Source: Roseiarcus sp963726105 (lineage in GTDB: Bacteria; Pseudomonadota; Alphaproteobacteria; Rhizobiales; Beijerinckiaceae). Taken from it: a stretch of 64,000 nucleotides of DNA. The translations under genes and the position numbers were made by a program. This document shows, piece by piece, positions 35,723-45,256 of the stretch. The notes below the pieces were generated by a model, which searched no databases, had not been told where the DNA came from, and saw only the letters and a program-made list of their open reading frames with translations. The stretch is taken from assembly GCA_963726105.1 (NCBI GenBank), contig CAVSBJ010000023.1:1-64000 (forward strand). Reading direction: 5' to 3'. Each line of letters starts with the position of its first letter. The first letter of the stretch is position 1.

Positions 35723-36687
35723 GCCTTCTCCTTCGCCTTTACGTCTTTCACGTCGGCGCCGACGCTTTCCTTTTCCCGCATCTTGTCGAAGGTGTCGGCG
35801 CGCACGCCCATATAGATGAGCATCGGCGAGCAGATGAAGATCGAGGAATAAGTGGCGACGAAAATGCCCCAGATCATCGCCGCCGAGAACGAGCGGATGA
35901 CGTGTCCGCCCAGAAAGAACAGCGCGAGCAGCGCGAGAAAGACGGTCGTCGCCGTCATGATCGTGCGCGGCAGCACGGCGTTGATCGACATGTCGATGAT
36001 TTCAGATGTCGACAGGCGCTTGTATTTGCGCATCACCTCGCGGATGCGGTCGAGCACGACCACGGTCTCGTTGAGGGAGTAGCCGACGATGGTGAGAATC
36101 GCGGCGATTGAGGTCTGGTTGAACTCGAGCTGGGTGACGCAGAAGAAGCCGACCGTCAGCAAGAGATCGTGCATCGTGCCGATGATCGCGCCGACCGCGA
36201 ACTGCCACTCGAAGCGGAACCACAAATAGGTCAGGACTGCGAGGATGGCGACGACCACGCCAAGCGTTCCGCGCTGGACGAGCTCGGCCGAGACGGTCGG
36301 GCCGACCGAATCGACGCTGCGAAACTCGTAGTCGGCGCCAAAAGCGTCCTTGATCTTGGCGATCGCGGTTTGCTGACCGGCGTCGCCGCCCGGCTGCACG
36401 CCGAGACGCAGAAGCACGTCGGATTCGGCGCCGACCCTTTGCACTTCGACGGGGCCGACCCCAAGTCCCTCGCCCTTGGCGCGAATGTCGGCGACATTGG
36501 CTTCGCCGCTCTTGGCGCGCATGTCGACCTGAGTGCCGCCCGCAAAGTCGATGCCGAAATTCATGCCCACGAACAGGAACATGAGGACCGATATGATCGA
36601 CAGCAGCGCCGACAGCGGATAGCTGACGCGGCGGAACCGCATGAAGCCGAATTTGGTGTTCTCGGGCGCGAGCCGAAGCCGTTTCAT
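35719..36687 (-). CDS. secF: protein translocase subunit SecF
   Basis: A 322-residue inner-membrane protein with six membrane segments and a periplasmic domain. SecF signatures are FGIDFAGGTQVD near the start, VGPTVSAELVQRG, and GYSLNETVVVLDRIRE with TIMTATTVFLALLALF. It works with SecD to pull exported proteins through SecYEG using the proton gradient. It lies 31 bases after secD in the same operon. The length is normal. Confidence 0.95.
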   Translation of the reverse strand: MKRLRLAPENTKFGFMRFRRVSYPLSALLSIISVLMFLFVGMNFGIDFAGGTQVDMRAKSGEANVADIRAKGEGLGVGPVEVQRVGAESDVLLRLGVQPGGDAGQQTAIAKIKDAFGADYEFRSVDSVGPTVSAELVQRGTLGVVVAILAVLTYLWFRFEWQFAVGAIIGTMHDLLLTVGFFCVTQLEFNQTSIAAILTIVGYSLNETVVVLDRIREVMRKYKRLSTSEIIDMSINAVLPRTIMTATTVFLALLALFFLGGHVIRSFSAAMIWGIFVATYSSIFICSPMLIYMGVRADTFDKMREKESVGADVKDVKAKEKA

Positions 36688-36718
36688 GCCGCAAGTTCCG
36701 TTGTGCGCGTCGCCTCGC

Positions 36719-38308
36719 TCATATTGGCAGCGTCTTCGGCCGCGCGCGGTGATACCAAAGCGCGATCATCATGCGCGTCATGGTGACCGCGGTGATGATC
36801 GAGGTCAGAATGCCCAGTCCGAGCGAGACGGCGAAGCCGCGCACCGCGCCCGAGCCGAACAGATAGAGGATGAGCGCCGCCACGAACATCGTGACGTTGG
36901 AATCGATAATTGTTGCGAAGGCGCGCCGGAAGCCGGCGTCGAGGGCTGAAATGACCGAGCGGCCGAGATGCGCCTCCTCGCGGATGCGTTCGTAGATGAG
37001 GACGTTCGAATCGACCGCCATGCCGATGGTGAAGACGATGCCGGCGATGCCGGGCAGGGTCAGCGTCGCGCCGAGGAGGACCATCGAGGCGAAGATGAAG
37101 AGAATGTGCACCGCGAGGGCGAGATCGGCGAACACGCCGAAAATGCCGTAGGTCGCGATCATGTAGACGACAACGAGCGCGGCCCCGACATAGGCCGCGC
37201 GCTTGCCGGCGTCGATCAAGTCTTGGCCTAAGCCCGGTCCGACCGTGCGTTCCTCGATCACCGTGAGCTTGGCCGGCAGCGCGCCGGCGCGCAACAGGAT
37301 CGCCAGGCTCGATGCCTCTTCAAGGCTGAAATTGCCGGTGATCTGGCCGGTGCCGCCGGTGATCGGCGAACGAATGACTGGCGCCGAAATGACCTTGCCG
37401 TCGAGCACGATGGCGAACGGGCGCCCGACATTTGCCGAAGTGACCTGGCCGAACCTCTGGCCGCCGCGCAGATTGAAGCGGAAGCTGACGTCGGGCTCGC
37501 CAGACTGCTGGTCGAAGCTCTGCTGCGCATCGACCAGGTCCTCGCCGTCCACCATGACCCGCTTCTGCACCTGGATCGTCCCGCCGCCCTTCTGCATCGG
37601 CAGCGTCTCGGACTCGTTCGGCGGATCGCCGGGATCGGCGACCAGGCGGAATTCGAGCTTAGCCGTCTGGCCGATCATGTTTTTGAGCGCCGTCGTATCC
37701 TGGCTGCCCGGCGCCTCGATCAGCACGCGGTTCGGGCCCTGTTGCTGGATGACGGTCTCCTTGGTGCCCATCGCATTGATGCGGCGGTTCAGCACTTCGA
37801 TCGATTGCCCGACCGCGTGCCGCACCTTGTCAGCGATTGCAGCGTCGGTCAGCGCCAGCCGCACCCCATCGGCGGTTTGCGTCACATTGAGGGTGCGACC
37901 GTTTCCCCCCGCGAGCGCGCCTCCAATCGGCTGGCTAAGCGACCCAAGAAGCTCGAGCGCCTTGGCGCGCTCTGCCGGATCGGCGATGCGGACCACGACC
38001 GCGCGCGGCTCAGCCGCGATGCCGCCGGAAATGGCGATCTTGCCCTCGCGCAGTTTCTGCCGCACGTCGTCGCGCAGCGCCTCGACCTGGCTCTTGATCA
38101 CTGACGGAGTGTCGACCTCCATAAGCAGATAGGCGCCGCCCTGCAGATCGAGGCCGAGAACGATCTGGCGCATCGGAATGAAGCTCGGGAATCGGGCGGC
38201 GAGCGCCTCGACCGCTTGAGACGGCATAAAGCTCGGCAGAATCACCAGAACCGCGGCCGCTACGAGCGCCAGGACCGAGGCCAGTCTCCAGTTTGCGAAA
38301 CGAAGCAT
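36719..38308 (-). CDS. secD: protein translocase subunit SecD
   Basis: A 529-residue partner of SecF. The N-terminal membrane anchor is followed by LGLDLQGGAYLLMEVD, the large periplasmic P1/P4 domains, and C-terminal membrane segments with ERTVGPGLGQDLIDAGKRAA and GMAVDSNVLIYERIREE. Intact and of normal length. It begins 60 bases after the yajC stop. Confidence 0.95.
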   Translation of the reverse strand: MLRFANWRLASVLALVAAAVLVILPSFMPSQAVEALAARFPSFIPMRQIVLGLDLQGGAYLLMEVDTPSVIKSQVEALRDDVRQKLREGKIAISGGIAAEPRAVVVRIADPAERAKALELLGSLSQPIGGALAGGNGRTLNVTQTADGVRLALTDAAIADKVRHAVGQSIEVLNRRINAMGTKETVIQQQGPNRVLIEAPGSQDTTALKNMIGQTAKLEFRLVADPGDPPNESETLPMQKGGGTIQVQKRVMVDGEDLVDAQQSFDQQSGEPDVSFRFNLRGGQRFGQVTSANVGRPFAIVLDGKVISAPVIRSPITGGTGQITGNFSLEEASSLAILLRAGALPAKLTVIEERTVGPGLGQDLIDAGKRAAYVGAALVVVYMIATYGIFGVFADLALAVHILFIFASMVLLGATLTLPGIAGIVFTIGMAVDSNVLIYERIREEAHLGRSVISALDAGFRRAFATIIDSNVTMFVAALILYLFGSGAVRGFAVSLGLGILTSIITAVTMTRMMIALWYHRARPKTLPI

Positions 38309-38368
38309 CAGACTTTCAATTCTAAGGCAGGGGGCTCAACCGGCGCCCAAAGCCGTGCCCGCCCGCCC

Positions 38369-38758
38369 TCAGGGGTTGGGCGCATCTTTCTTTGCTGGCA
38401 ACGACTTGGCAGGAGGCGCCGCGTCCTTGACCGGTTCGCCCTTGGCGCGAACTTCAGCGATGCCGGAACGGGCCAAGCGCGCCCGCACGTTAGGAGCGAT
38501 CTCGAACTCGACCTCATTGTCGTCGACCGACTTGGTGACCTTGCCGATGAGACCCCCGGTGGTGACCACGACGTCGCCGCGTCGCGCTGCCTGGACCATC
38601 TCGCGCTGCTCTTTCGCGCGCCGCTGCTGGGGCCGCCACAGCACGAAATAGACGATCGCGATCATGGCCACGATCGGCACCAGCTGGACCAGCGTGTCGC
38701 TCGCTCCCCCAAAGGGGCCGGCGCCGGTGGCTTGCGCGTAGGCGGCAGTGATCAGCAC
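38369..38758 (-). CDS. yajC: preprotein translocase subunit YajC
   Basis: A 129-residue single-pass membrane protein. The N-terminal membrane helix (VQLVPIVAMIAIVYFVLW) is followed by the diagnostic RPQQRRAKEQREMVQAARRG, then VVTTGGLIGKV. The C-terminal tail is Lys/Pro/Ala-rich. It accompanies SecDF in the holotranslocon and is the first gene of this operon. Confidence 0.95.
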   Translation of the reverse strand: MLITAAYAQATGAGPFGGASDTLVQLVPIVAMIAIVYFVLWRPQQRRAKEQREMVQAARRGDVVVTTGGLIGKVTKSVDDNEVEFEIAPNVRARLARSGIAEVRAKGEPVKDAAPPAKSLPAKKDAPNP

Positions 38759-39156
38759 GGGGATAATGGCTCCAGCGGCGCGAAAGCCGCGCCGTTCATC
38801 GAGGGGTCATGAAAAAGGCGTCGCATATATATCCGCGGGGGCCTTGAAAGCAACGGCCCCCGACTGGCGAAGCGGGTCGAGCAAAAAAGCGAGCATGGGG
38901 TTACTCGTCGCTAGCCAGCCCCGGTCGCTGTTCGTGCCTCAGCCTGTAGAGATTGGGGACGCTTTTCCGAGGCGGCCCTTTTTCACGAATTATATGCCGG
39001 AGAACAATCTAAAGTTTTTAGCCTCGCTGTTTGCGGGCGAGCGAGGGAATTCGTCGAGGACAAGAGGGCCGAAACGCGGCGCGCCGCCCTTCCCAAGGTG
39101 GCGCGGACGTACTAAGCAGCGGCTGCTTTTTTGGCAGGGGTTAACCGGGGCGCACA
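38759..39156. other. divergent intergenic region, yajC operon / aqpZ
   Basis: About 400 bases. It contains a 7-bp hairpin GGGGGCC / GGCCCCC (38837-38861) next to an AT-rich CATATATATCC. This could be the promoter-leader region of the sec operon (-). The + frame open across it is random. No other feature seen. Confidence 0.4.
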
Positions 39157-39867
39157 ATGAACAAGCAAGTGGCAGAATTTATAGGGACTTTCGCGCTGGT
39201 GTTTTTCGGCTGCGGGGCGGCGGTTGTTGGCGGCATGGGGTCGGGGCCGACGGCCGTAAATCTACTCGGCATAGCGAGCGCGTTCGGGTTCGCCATTGTC
39301 GCCATGGCCTATGGCATCGGGCCGATCTCCGGTTGCCACGTCAATCCGGCGGTCAGCTTTGGCGTTTATGTCGCAGGCCGGATGAGCGTCGCCGAGATGA
39401 TCAGCTACTGGATCGCCCAGGTTTTGGGCGCAATCGTGGCCGCCGTCGTGCTCTATCTGATCCTGTCCGGCAAGGCACAGGGCTGGACCGGCAGCCTCGG
39501 CCAAAACGGCTGGGGCGCGGGCTACCTCGGCGAGTACAACATGGTGTCCGCCTTCGTGTTCGAAGTGGTGGGGACGTTCCTCTTTCTGGTGTGCATTCTC
39601 GGCGTCACTCACCCAATCGCGCCGACCGGTTTCGCGGGTCTCGCCATCGGACTGACGCTGGTGGTCATCCATCTGGTCGGCATCAACATCACCGGCACCT
39701 CGGTCAATCCGGCTCGATCGATCGGTCCGGCACTGGTTGGAATCGGCTCGAACCCTGGGGCTGTCGCGCAGCTCTGGCTCTTCATCATCGCCCCGCTCAT
39801 TGGCGCGGGCGCAGCGGGCCTTCTGTTCCGGACTGGCGCTATGCTGGACGTTCCGAACAAGCCCTGA
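39157..39867 (+). CDS. aqpZ: aquaporin Z
   Basis: A 236-residue six-helix water channel with both NPA boxes (GCHVNPAVSFG at about residue 62 and GTSVNPARSIGPA at about 184). The selectivity-filter Arg follows the second box, and the first helix is EFIGTFALVFFGCGAAVV. The ATG follows GGGGCGCACA, a weak ribosome-binding site. It is a lone transcription unit that ends near a possible terminator at 39951. It moves water across the inner membrane under osmotic change. Confidence 0.93.
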   Translation: MNKQVAEFIGTFALVFFGCGAAVVGGMGSGPTAVNLLGIASAFGFAIVAMAYGIGPISGCHVNPAVSFGVYVAGRMSVAEMISYWIAQVLGAIVAAVVLYLILSGKAQGWTGSLGQNGWGAGYLGEYNMVSAFVFEVVGTFLFLVCILGVTHPIAPTGFAGLAIGLTLVVIHLVGINITGTSVNPARSIGPALVGIGSNPGAVAQLWLFIIAPLIGAGAAGLLFRTGAMLDVPNKP

Positions 39868-39950
39868 GCGTAAGCGGGGCTTGGCCTCGCAGTTCCCGCG
39901 CACAGAGTGCCGCGCATCAGAGCGCGGCTCTCGATCCAAAGCCAGCCCTC

Positions 39951-39968
39951 ACGCCGCTTCGGCGTTTT
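39951..39968 (+). terminator. possible terminator of aqpZ
   Basis: ACGCCG, loop CTT, CGGCGT, then TTTC, 83 bases after the aqpZ stop, between convergent genes. Short stem, so modest confidence. Confidence 0.4.
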
Positions 39969-40004
39969 CGTCAGGCGGTGGCGCGTCGCCGGAAGGCGGA
40001 GCTT

Positions 40005-41604
40005 TCACGACCCCGTGGTCTGATTGATGATGACGCTCTTCCAGATGTTGTCGTTGGGCACGATCTTCACGAGCCCCTCATCCGTGCGGATATAGGTGCT
40101 GAAGATGGTCACATGGGTCACCTTGCCCTTGATGCCGCCGCCGACTTCGACTTCGTCGCCGACGTCGAACGGCTTGAAAACCATGATGAGGAGGCCGCTG
40201 GCGAAATTGCTCAGCGTGCCCTGCAATGCGAAGGCGACGACAAAGCCGGCCGCGCCGATCACCGCGCAGCGGGGCCAGGTTTACTTCCAGCGCGGATAAC
40301 GCGAGCAGGAAACCGACCGCGACAATGACGCGCCCGCAGGACGAGATGATGAAGTCGCGCAAAAGCTGCGAGGTCACGTGGTCGCCGCTCATGACCCGGC
40401 GCAGGATCATGCGCGCGATCCTGACGACAACGACCGATCCGACGATGTAGGCGAGAAACGTTCCCACGTCCCGAGCGACCCTCAGGCCGCCTTCCTCGGA
40501 AGTGAGCCAGCCTGAAATCCTCGCCAGAGTGGCGGTCCGATCCGTGACGTCGATCTTGATGCCGCCGATCGAGGCGATATAGAGGCGATAGGGCTTGCCG
40601 TCGCCGCCTTTCGCCTCGAGTTTGTCGAGGACGAGCTTCAGCCGGTCGGTGAGCGCCGTGCGCTCGCCCATCAATTGCGTGCCGTAATCCACGAGCTGGA
40701 CCTTGACGTCGGTCTTGGCGGTGGTCGCTTCATCCGCCTTTTCGGCGAGCCTTTCAGCCGTTTTCGACGTGGCGGCGACCGCGGCGGTCTCCGCTCCGGG
40801 CGCGATTGCAGTCGCAGTTACCGCCGATCCGGCCGCCGCCGGCGCCGATTCCGCCATCGTCTTGATCTGGTCCGCAGCGGCGGCTTCCTTCTTGGTCGCG
40901 GCCACGACCTTCTCGACCTTTGAGCTGTCGCCCGTGGCCTCGGATTTCTTCGCCGCGGCTTCGGCCGCTTTCTGCAGGACGGTCTTGTCGCTCGCTGCGG
41001 GCGCAACGGTGGCGTCCGCTGCTGGGGTTCCGGACTCAACCGTCGCGGCGGGCGGGGGAGCCGCCTCGGCTTGCTTGGCCATAGCAGTCGTGGTCGCCTC
41101 GGCCTTCTTTTCCTCTTTCGCGGTCTCCTTGCTTGCGGTCGTGACTGTCTGGGCCAGATTTTTCTGCGCCTCCGCGAGGCGTAGGGCGGCCGCCTCCTTG
41201 TCCTTGTCGGATGTCGCGGCTTTGACTTCGTCGGTGGCCTTCGCCAGATCGGTCGCGGCGCTCTTCTGTCTCTCCAGTTGCGCGATTTCGCGATTCTTGC
41301 GGCGAACGTCGAGTTCGGCCACGGTGATCTCGCGCTCGTTGGCCCTCAAAAGCGAATACCAACCCTTGGCTTCGGTCTCGGTCTCCTCTTTGGTCATCGG
41401 CGCGAGCAGAAGTTCGAGATCATCGAGCGCGATCTGAGGATCTTTGGTGTTGACCGGCTCGGCGTCCTGGGCGGCTTTGGCCTCCGTAACCGGGGCGGTC
41501 GCGTCGTCCTCGGCGCGTGACGATGACGGCGGTCCAACGCTGAGAGCAAGGGAAAGTCCAACGGCAGCGATAGACTGAATGAGCTTCTTGCGCCCGATCA
41601 ACAC
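40005..41604 (-). pseudogene. MscS-type mechanosensitive channel with long Ala-rich periplasmic coil, one frameshift
   Basis: From a GTG at 41604 (GGGAG 7 bases before) there is a signal peptide (SIAAVGLSLALSVGPPSSSRA), then about 300 residues of Ala/Lys/Glu/Thr-rich coiled sequence. Membrane helices follow (VGTFLAYIVGSVVVVRIARM, VIVAVGFLLALSALEVNLAP). At about 40265 the frame is lost, and the MscS pore and beta domain resume in the next frame: AVIGAAGFVVAFALQGTLSN, then VFKPFDVGDEVEVGGGIKG and NDNIWKSVIINQT. It ends soon after, without the usual MscS C-terminal vestibule. Two missing bases, or one extra, explain the break. Confidence 0.72.
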
Positions 41605-41813
41605 TGTGCGTCTCCCGGTGTCCAATACCGTTCGTGGTTACGCCGCTCCCTGACAATTATCATACACTCGGTTCGTCGGTTTGAATTGATGATGCTGAAG
41701 CTCGCGGCCAAGGGCGCTGCGGATGCGTGAGCCTGGAAGAGCCGGCTCGGTCCCCGCAGTCCACGGCCCGCTCGGCCTTGCCAGAGCCAGCGCGCCGGGC
41801 GAAAAGCCCGCCC

Positions 41814-43655
41814 ATGCTGCATATCAGCGCCCTTACTTATCGCTTGGGCGAGCGTCTCCTGATCGACAACGCGACCGCTGCGCTACCCTCGGGCGCGCAT
41901 GTCGGCCTCGTCGGGCGCAACGGCGCCGGCAAGACCACGCTCTTCCGCATTCTCCGTGGCGAGCTCGCGCCCGAGACCGGCGCGATCATGGTCCCTAACG
42001 GCGCTCACATCGGCAGCGTCGATCAGGAAGCCCCAGCCGGCGCCGAAAGCCTCGTCGACTTCGTGCTCTCCGCCGATGCCGAGCGCGAGGCGCTGATGGC
42101 CGAGGCGGAAACCGCGAACGACCCGGAACGCATCGCCGACATCCACACCCGCCTCGTCGACATTGAAGCGCATAACGCCCCGGCGCGGGCGGCGCGGATC
42201 CTCCAAGGGCTCGGCTTCGATGAGGCCGCGCAAGCCCGCTCGCTCGGCGAATTTTCCGGCGGCTGGCGGATGCGCGTTGCGCTCGCCGCGGTGCTGTTCT
42301 CCCAGCCCGACATTTTGCTCCTCGACGAGCCGACGAACTATCTCGACCTCGAAGGCGTGCTGTGGCTCACCGACTATCTCAAGACCTGCCCGGCGACGAT
42401 TCTGGTCATCAGCCACGACCGCGACCTTCTCGATGACGTCGCGCAACAGATCCTGCACCTTGACCGTGGCAAGCTGACCTTGTGGACCGGCGGCTACTCG
42501 AGCTTCGAGCGCCTGCGCCACGAGCAGCAAATCCTTGCCGGCAAGGCGGCCAAGAAGCAGGAAGAGAAGCGCGCCCACCTGCAGGCCTTCGTCGACCGTT
42601 TTCGCGCTAAGGCGTCGAAGGCGGTGCAGGCCCAGTCGCGACTCAAGATGCTGGCCAAGATGGAGCCGATCGCGGCGATCGTCGACGACAATGTGCAGCC
42701 GTTCAAGTGGCCGCCTGTCGTCAAGCGCCTGAGCCCGCCGATCGTGACCATGGACAAGGTCAGCGCGGGCTACGATGGACGCGCGGTCATCGGCCGCATC
42801 GACCTCTCCCTTGCTGACGACGACCGCATTGGCCTCCTCGGCCAGAACGGCAACGGCAAGTCGACCTTCGCCAAACTGATTGCCGGCCGCCTCGAGCCAA
42901 TGGCAGGCAAGATGACGCGCGCGAACCGGCTTCAGGTCGGCTATTTCGCCCAGCATCAGATCGACGAGCTCGAGCCGGGAGGCAGCGTCTACGAGCACGT
43001 CGCCGAGCGCATGCGCGGCGAGGCGGTGTCAAAGATCCGAGGCCGCGCGGCGATGATCGGTTTTTCCGGCGCCCGGGCTGACACCAAGGTCGACTCGCTG
43101 TCCGGGGGCGAGAAGGCCCGCCTCATGATGGGCTTGGCCGCCTTCGACGGACCGCAGCTTCTCATCCTCGACGAGCCGACCAACCATCTCGACATCGACA
43201 GTCGCGGCGAACTGATCGAGGCGATCAACGATTATGAAGGCGCCTGCATCCTGGTATCGCACGACAGGCGTCTGCTCGAGGCCACCGTCGACCGCTTGTG
43301 GCTGGCGGCGAACGGAACGGTCAAGCCGTTCGAAGGCGATCTCGCAGACTACAGCCGGTTCGTGCTTGGCGGCGCCGAACGGCCGCAACAAAGAGAGAAG
43401 CGCGAAACCCAGGCGGCCAAGCCCAAGCGCGAGCCTCAACCGATCAAGCGGGAGATCGCCGCGCTCGAAGACAAGATGACCCGATTCCAGGATCTCCTGC
43501 GCCGGGTCGACGAAGCGCTGGCTAAAGCGAGCGCGCGCAACGGCGATGCGGCCAAGATCGCGGAATTGGCGGCGAAGCGCGCTGATCTCGAGCGCGCCCT
43601 GACCGCAACGGAACAGGCGTGGTTCGAGCTTTCCGCCGAGGTCGAGCGGATATGA
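41814..43655 (+). CDS. ABC-F family ATPase (Uup/YheS-like)
   Basis: A 613-residue cytoplasmic protein with two ATPase domains and no membrane segment. Walker A motifs are GRNGAGKTT (about 32) and GQNGNGKST (about 343); signatures are FSGGWRMR and LSGGEKARLMM; Walker B/H-loop motifs are LLLDEPTNYLDLEG...ISHDR and LILDEPTNHLDIDS...SHDRR. The inter-domain linker is charged and helical, and the C-terminus is a coiled coil rich in Lys/Glu. ABC-F proteins act on the ribosome. The ATG at 41814 is preferred to 41727. The next gene starts inside its stop codon (ATGA). Confidence 0.92.
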   Translation: MLHISALTYRLGERLLIDNATAALPSGAHVGLVGRNGAGKTTLFRILRGELAPETGAIMVPNGAHIGSVDQEAPAGAESLVDFVLSADAEREALMAEAETANDPERIADIHTRLVDIEAHNAPARAARILQGLGFDEAAQARSLGEFSGGWRMRVALAAVLFSQPDILLLDEPTNYLDLEGVLWLTDYLKTCPATILVISHDRDLLDDVAQQILHLDRGKLTLWTGGYSSFERLRHEQQILAGKAAKKQEEKRAHLQAFVDRFRAKASKAVQAQSRLKMLAKMEPIAAIVDDNVQPFKWPPVVKRLSPPIVTMDKVSAGYDGRAVIGRIDLSLADDDRIGLLGQNGNGKSTFAKLIAGRLEPMAGKMTRANRLQVGYFAQHQIDELEPGGSVYEHVAERMRGEAVSKIRGRAAMIGFSGARADTKVDSLSGGEKARLMMGLAAFDGPQLLILDEPTNHLDIDSRGELIEAINDYEGACILVSHDRRLLEATVDRLWLAANGTVKPFEGDLADYSRFVLGGAERPQQREKRETQAAKPKREPQPIKREIAALEDKMTRFQDLLRRVDEALAKASARNGDAAKIAELAAKRADLERALTATEQAWFELSAEVERI

Positions 43656-44326
43656 CGAGGACGGCGCTTCGAGGTCTGGCGTTTGTCATACTGCCGGTTG
43701 CTACAGCCATCGCGTCCGTCGCCGAGCCGGCGCGCTGGCCGGACAGCTTTGTCGGCCGCCTCGAAGCGCTTGCGCTCCTCGAGACGCTCAACGCCGATCT
43801 TCTCGCCCATGACAGCGCCACGCTCACGATTGAACGCTGGTGCGCCGATCACCGGCTGGCCGATCCGGCTCGCATCGTCGCCGAGCGGGTGAGCGACGCG
43901 GCCAAGCCGGCGAGCGCCGAGGTGCGTGAGGCGCTGGACGTCAAGCCGGACGAGGCGCTCGGCTATCGCCGCGTTCGGCTCAAGTGCGGCGATCATGTGC
44001 TCTCCGAGGCCGACAATTGGTACGTCCCGGCGCGGCTCACGCCTGAGATGAACCAAACGCTCGAGACCACCGACACGCCGTTCGGCAAGGCCGTGGCGGC
44101 ACTCCATTTCCGTCGTCATACGCTGTCCGCAGATTTGCTGTGGCGGCCGCTGCCGGAGGGGTGGGAGATGGGTGTCGCGGCCGTCCGGGACGACAATAGA
44201 GCGCTTGCGATTCCCGGCCACGTGCTTGAGCATCGCGCGGTGTTGTCGACGCCGGACGGCGAGCCGTTCAGCGAGGTGGTGGAGACCTACACCGGCGAGG
44301 TGCTAGCCTTCACGGCGCCGAAATGA
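43652..44326 (+). CDS. exported protein with UbiC (chorismate lyase)-like fold, function unknown
   Basis: A 224-residue protein starting at an ATG that overlaps the ABC-F stop by four bases. The first 25 residues look like a signal peptide (FVILPVATAIASVAEPA). The body resembles the UbiC/UTRA fold: VRLKCGDHVLSEADNWYVPA with LTPEMNQTLETTDTPFGKAV, then HTLSADLLWRPLPEG. A chorismate-lyase active site cannot be confirmed, and an exported location would not suit that reaction. The overlap argues for co-translation with the ABC-F gene, though not for a shared function. Confidence 0.6.
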   Translation: MTRTALRGLAFVILPVATAIASVAEPARWPDSFVGRLEALALLETLNADLLAHDSATLTIERWCADHRLADPARIVAERVSDAAKPASAEVREALDVKPDEALGYRRVRLKCGDHVLSEADNWYVPARLTPEMNQTLETTDTPFGKAVAALHFRRHTLSADLLWRPLPEGWEMGVAAVRDDNRALAIPGHVLEHRAVLSTPDGEPFSEVVETYTGEVLAFTAPK

Positions 44327-44412
44327 GCGCGACCCGGCGCGATTGATTCGGCTAGTGTCGAGCTTTAGGTTCCAAGGGTGGCGTCGGCTTTAGGCGGATA
44401 TAGGAGCCAGCG

Positions 44413-45239
44413 ATGGAGGTACGAACCTCGACCACGTCCGGCCAGCGCGTCACAATCGAAATTACCGACGGCGTCGCCGAGGTCACGCTCAATCGGCCTG
44501 ACAAGCTCAACGCACTTGATCCCGCGATGTTCGAGGCGATTGTCGGCGCCGGCGAAAGCTTAAGTCGAACCGCGGGCTTGCGCGTCGTCCTGCTCGCCGG
44601 CGCGGGCAAGGGCTTTTGCGCCGGGCTCGACAAGGAGACATTCGCCTCGTTCGTGACGAAGGGCGCGCCCGCCCTGGGCGCGTCACGAAACGTACGCATG
44701 GGATCGCCAACACATGGCAGCAAGCCGCATATGTCTGGCGCACGCTTCCCGTCCCGGTCATCGCGGCGATCCATGGGGTCGCGTTTGGCGGCGGCTTCCA
44801 GATCGCGCTCGGCGCCGACATCCGCTACGTCGCGGCGGACGCGCGGCTTGCGATCATGGAGATCAAATGGGGCATCGTCCCCGACATGGGCGGAATTGCC
44901 CTCATGCGCAAACTCGCGCGCTCCGATGTGATCCGCGAGCTCGCCATGACCGGGCGCATTTTCTCCGGCGCCGACGCGTTGACCTATGGCTTCGCCACCA
45001 GCCTCCACGCCGATCCGCTTGCCGCCGCTCGCTCGACCGCGAAGGAGATCGCCGCCCGCAACCCGGACGCGGTGCGCGCCATCAAGCGCCTCCTCAACTC
45101 AGCGAGCGATAACGATGCAGCGGCGATCCTTCTCGCTGAATCGAAGGAGCAGGCGGCGCTGATCGGATCGCCAAATCAGATCGAGGCGGCGCGCGCGGGA
45201 ATCGAAGGAAGGCCGGGACGCTTCGCGGACGCAGGATAG
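44413..45239 (+). pseudogene. enoyl-CoA hydratase/isomerase (crotonase), one frameshift
   Basis: Frame 1 from 44413 gives VAEVTLNRPDKLNALDPAMF and GAGKGFCAGLDKETF, the first half of a crotonase including one oxyanion-hole loop. At about 44676-44680, in a G run, the frame is lost. The next frame resumes with RVTKRTHGIANTWQQAAYVW and GVAFGGGFQIALGADIRY, then IKWGIVPDMGG and an end at 45239. Adding one G restores an ORF of about 275 residues, normal for the family. Acyl-CoA substrate unknown; the DECR-type SDR nearby supports fatty-acid or acyl-CoA metabolism. Confidence 0.78.
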
Positions 45240-45256
45240 ACAAGCGCGCCGGGCGT

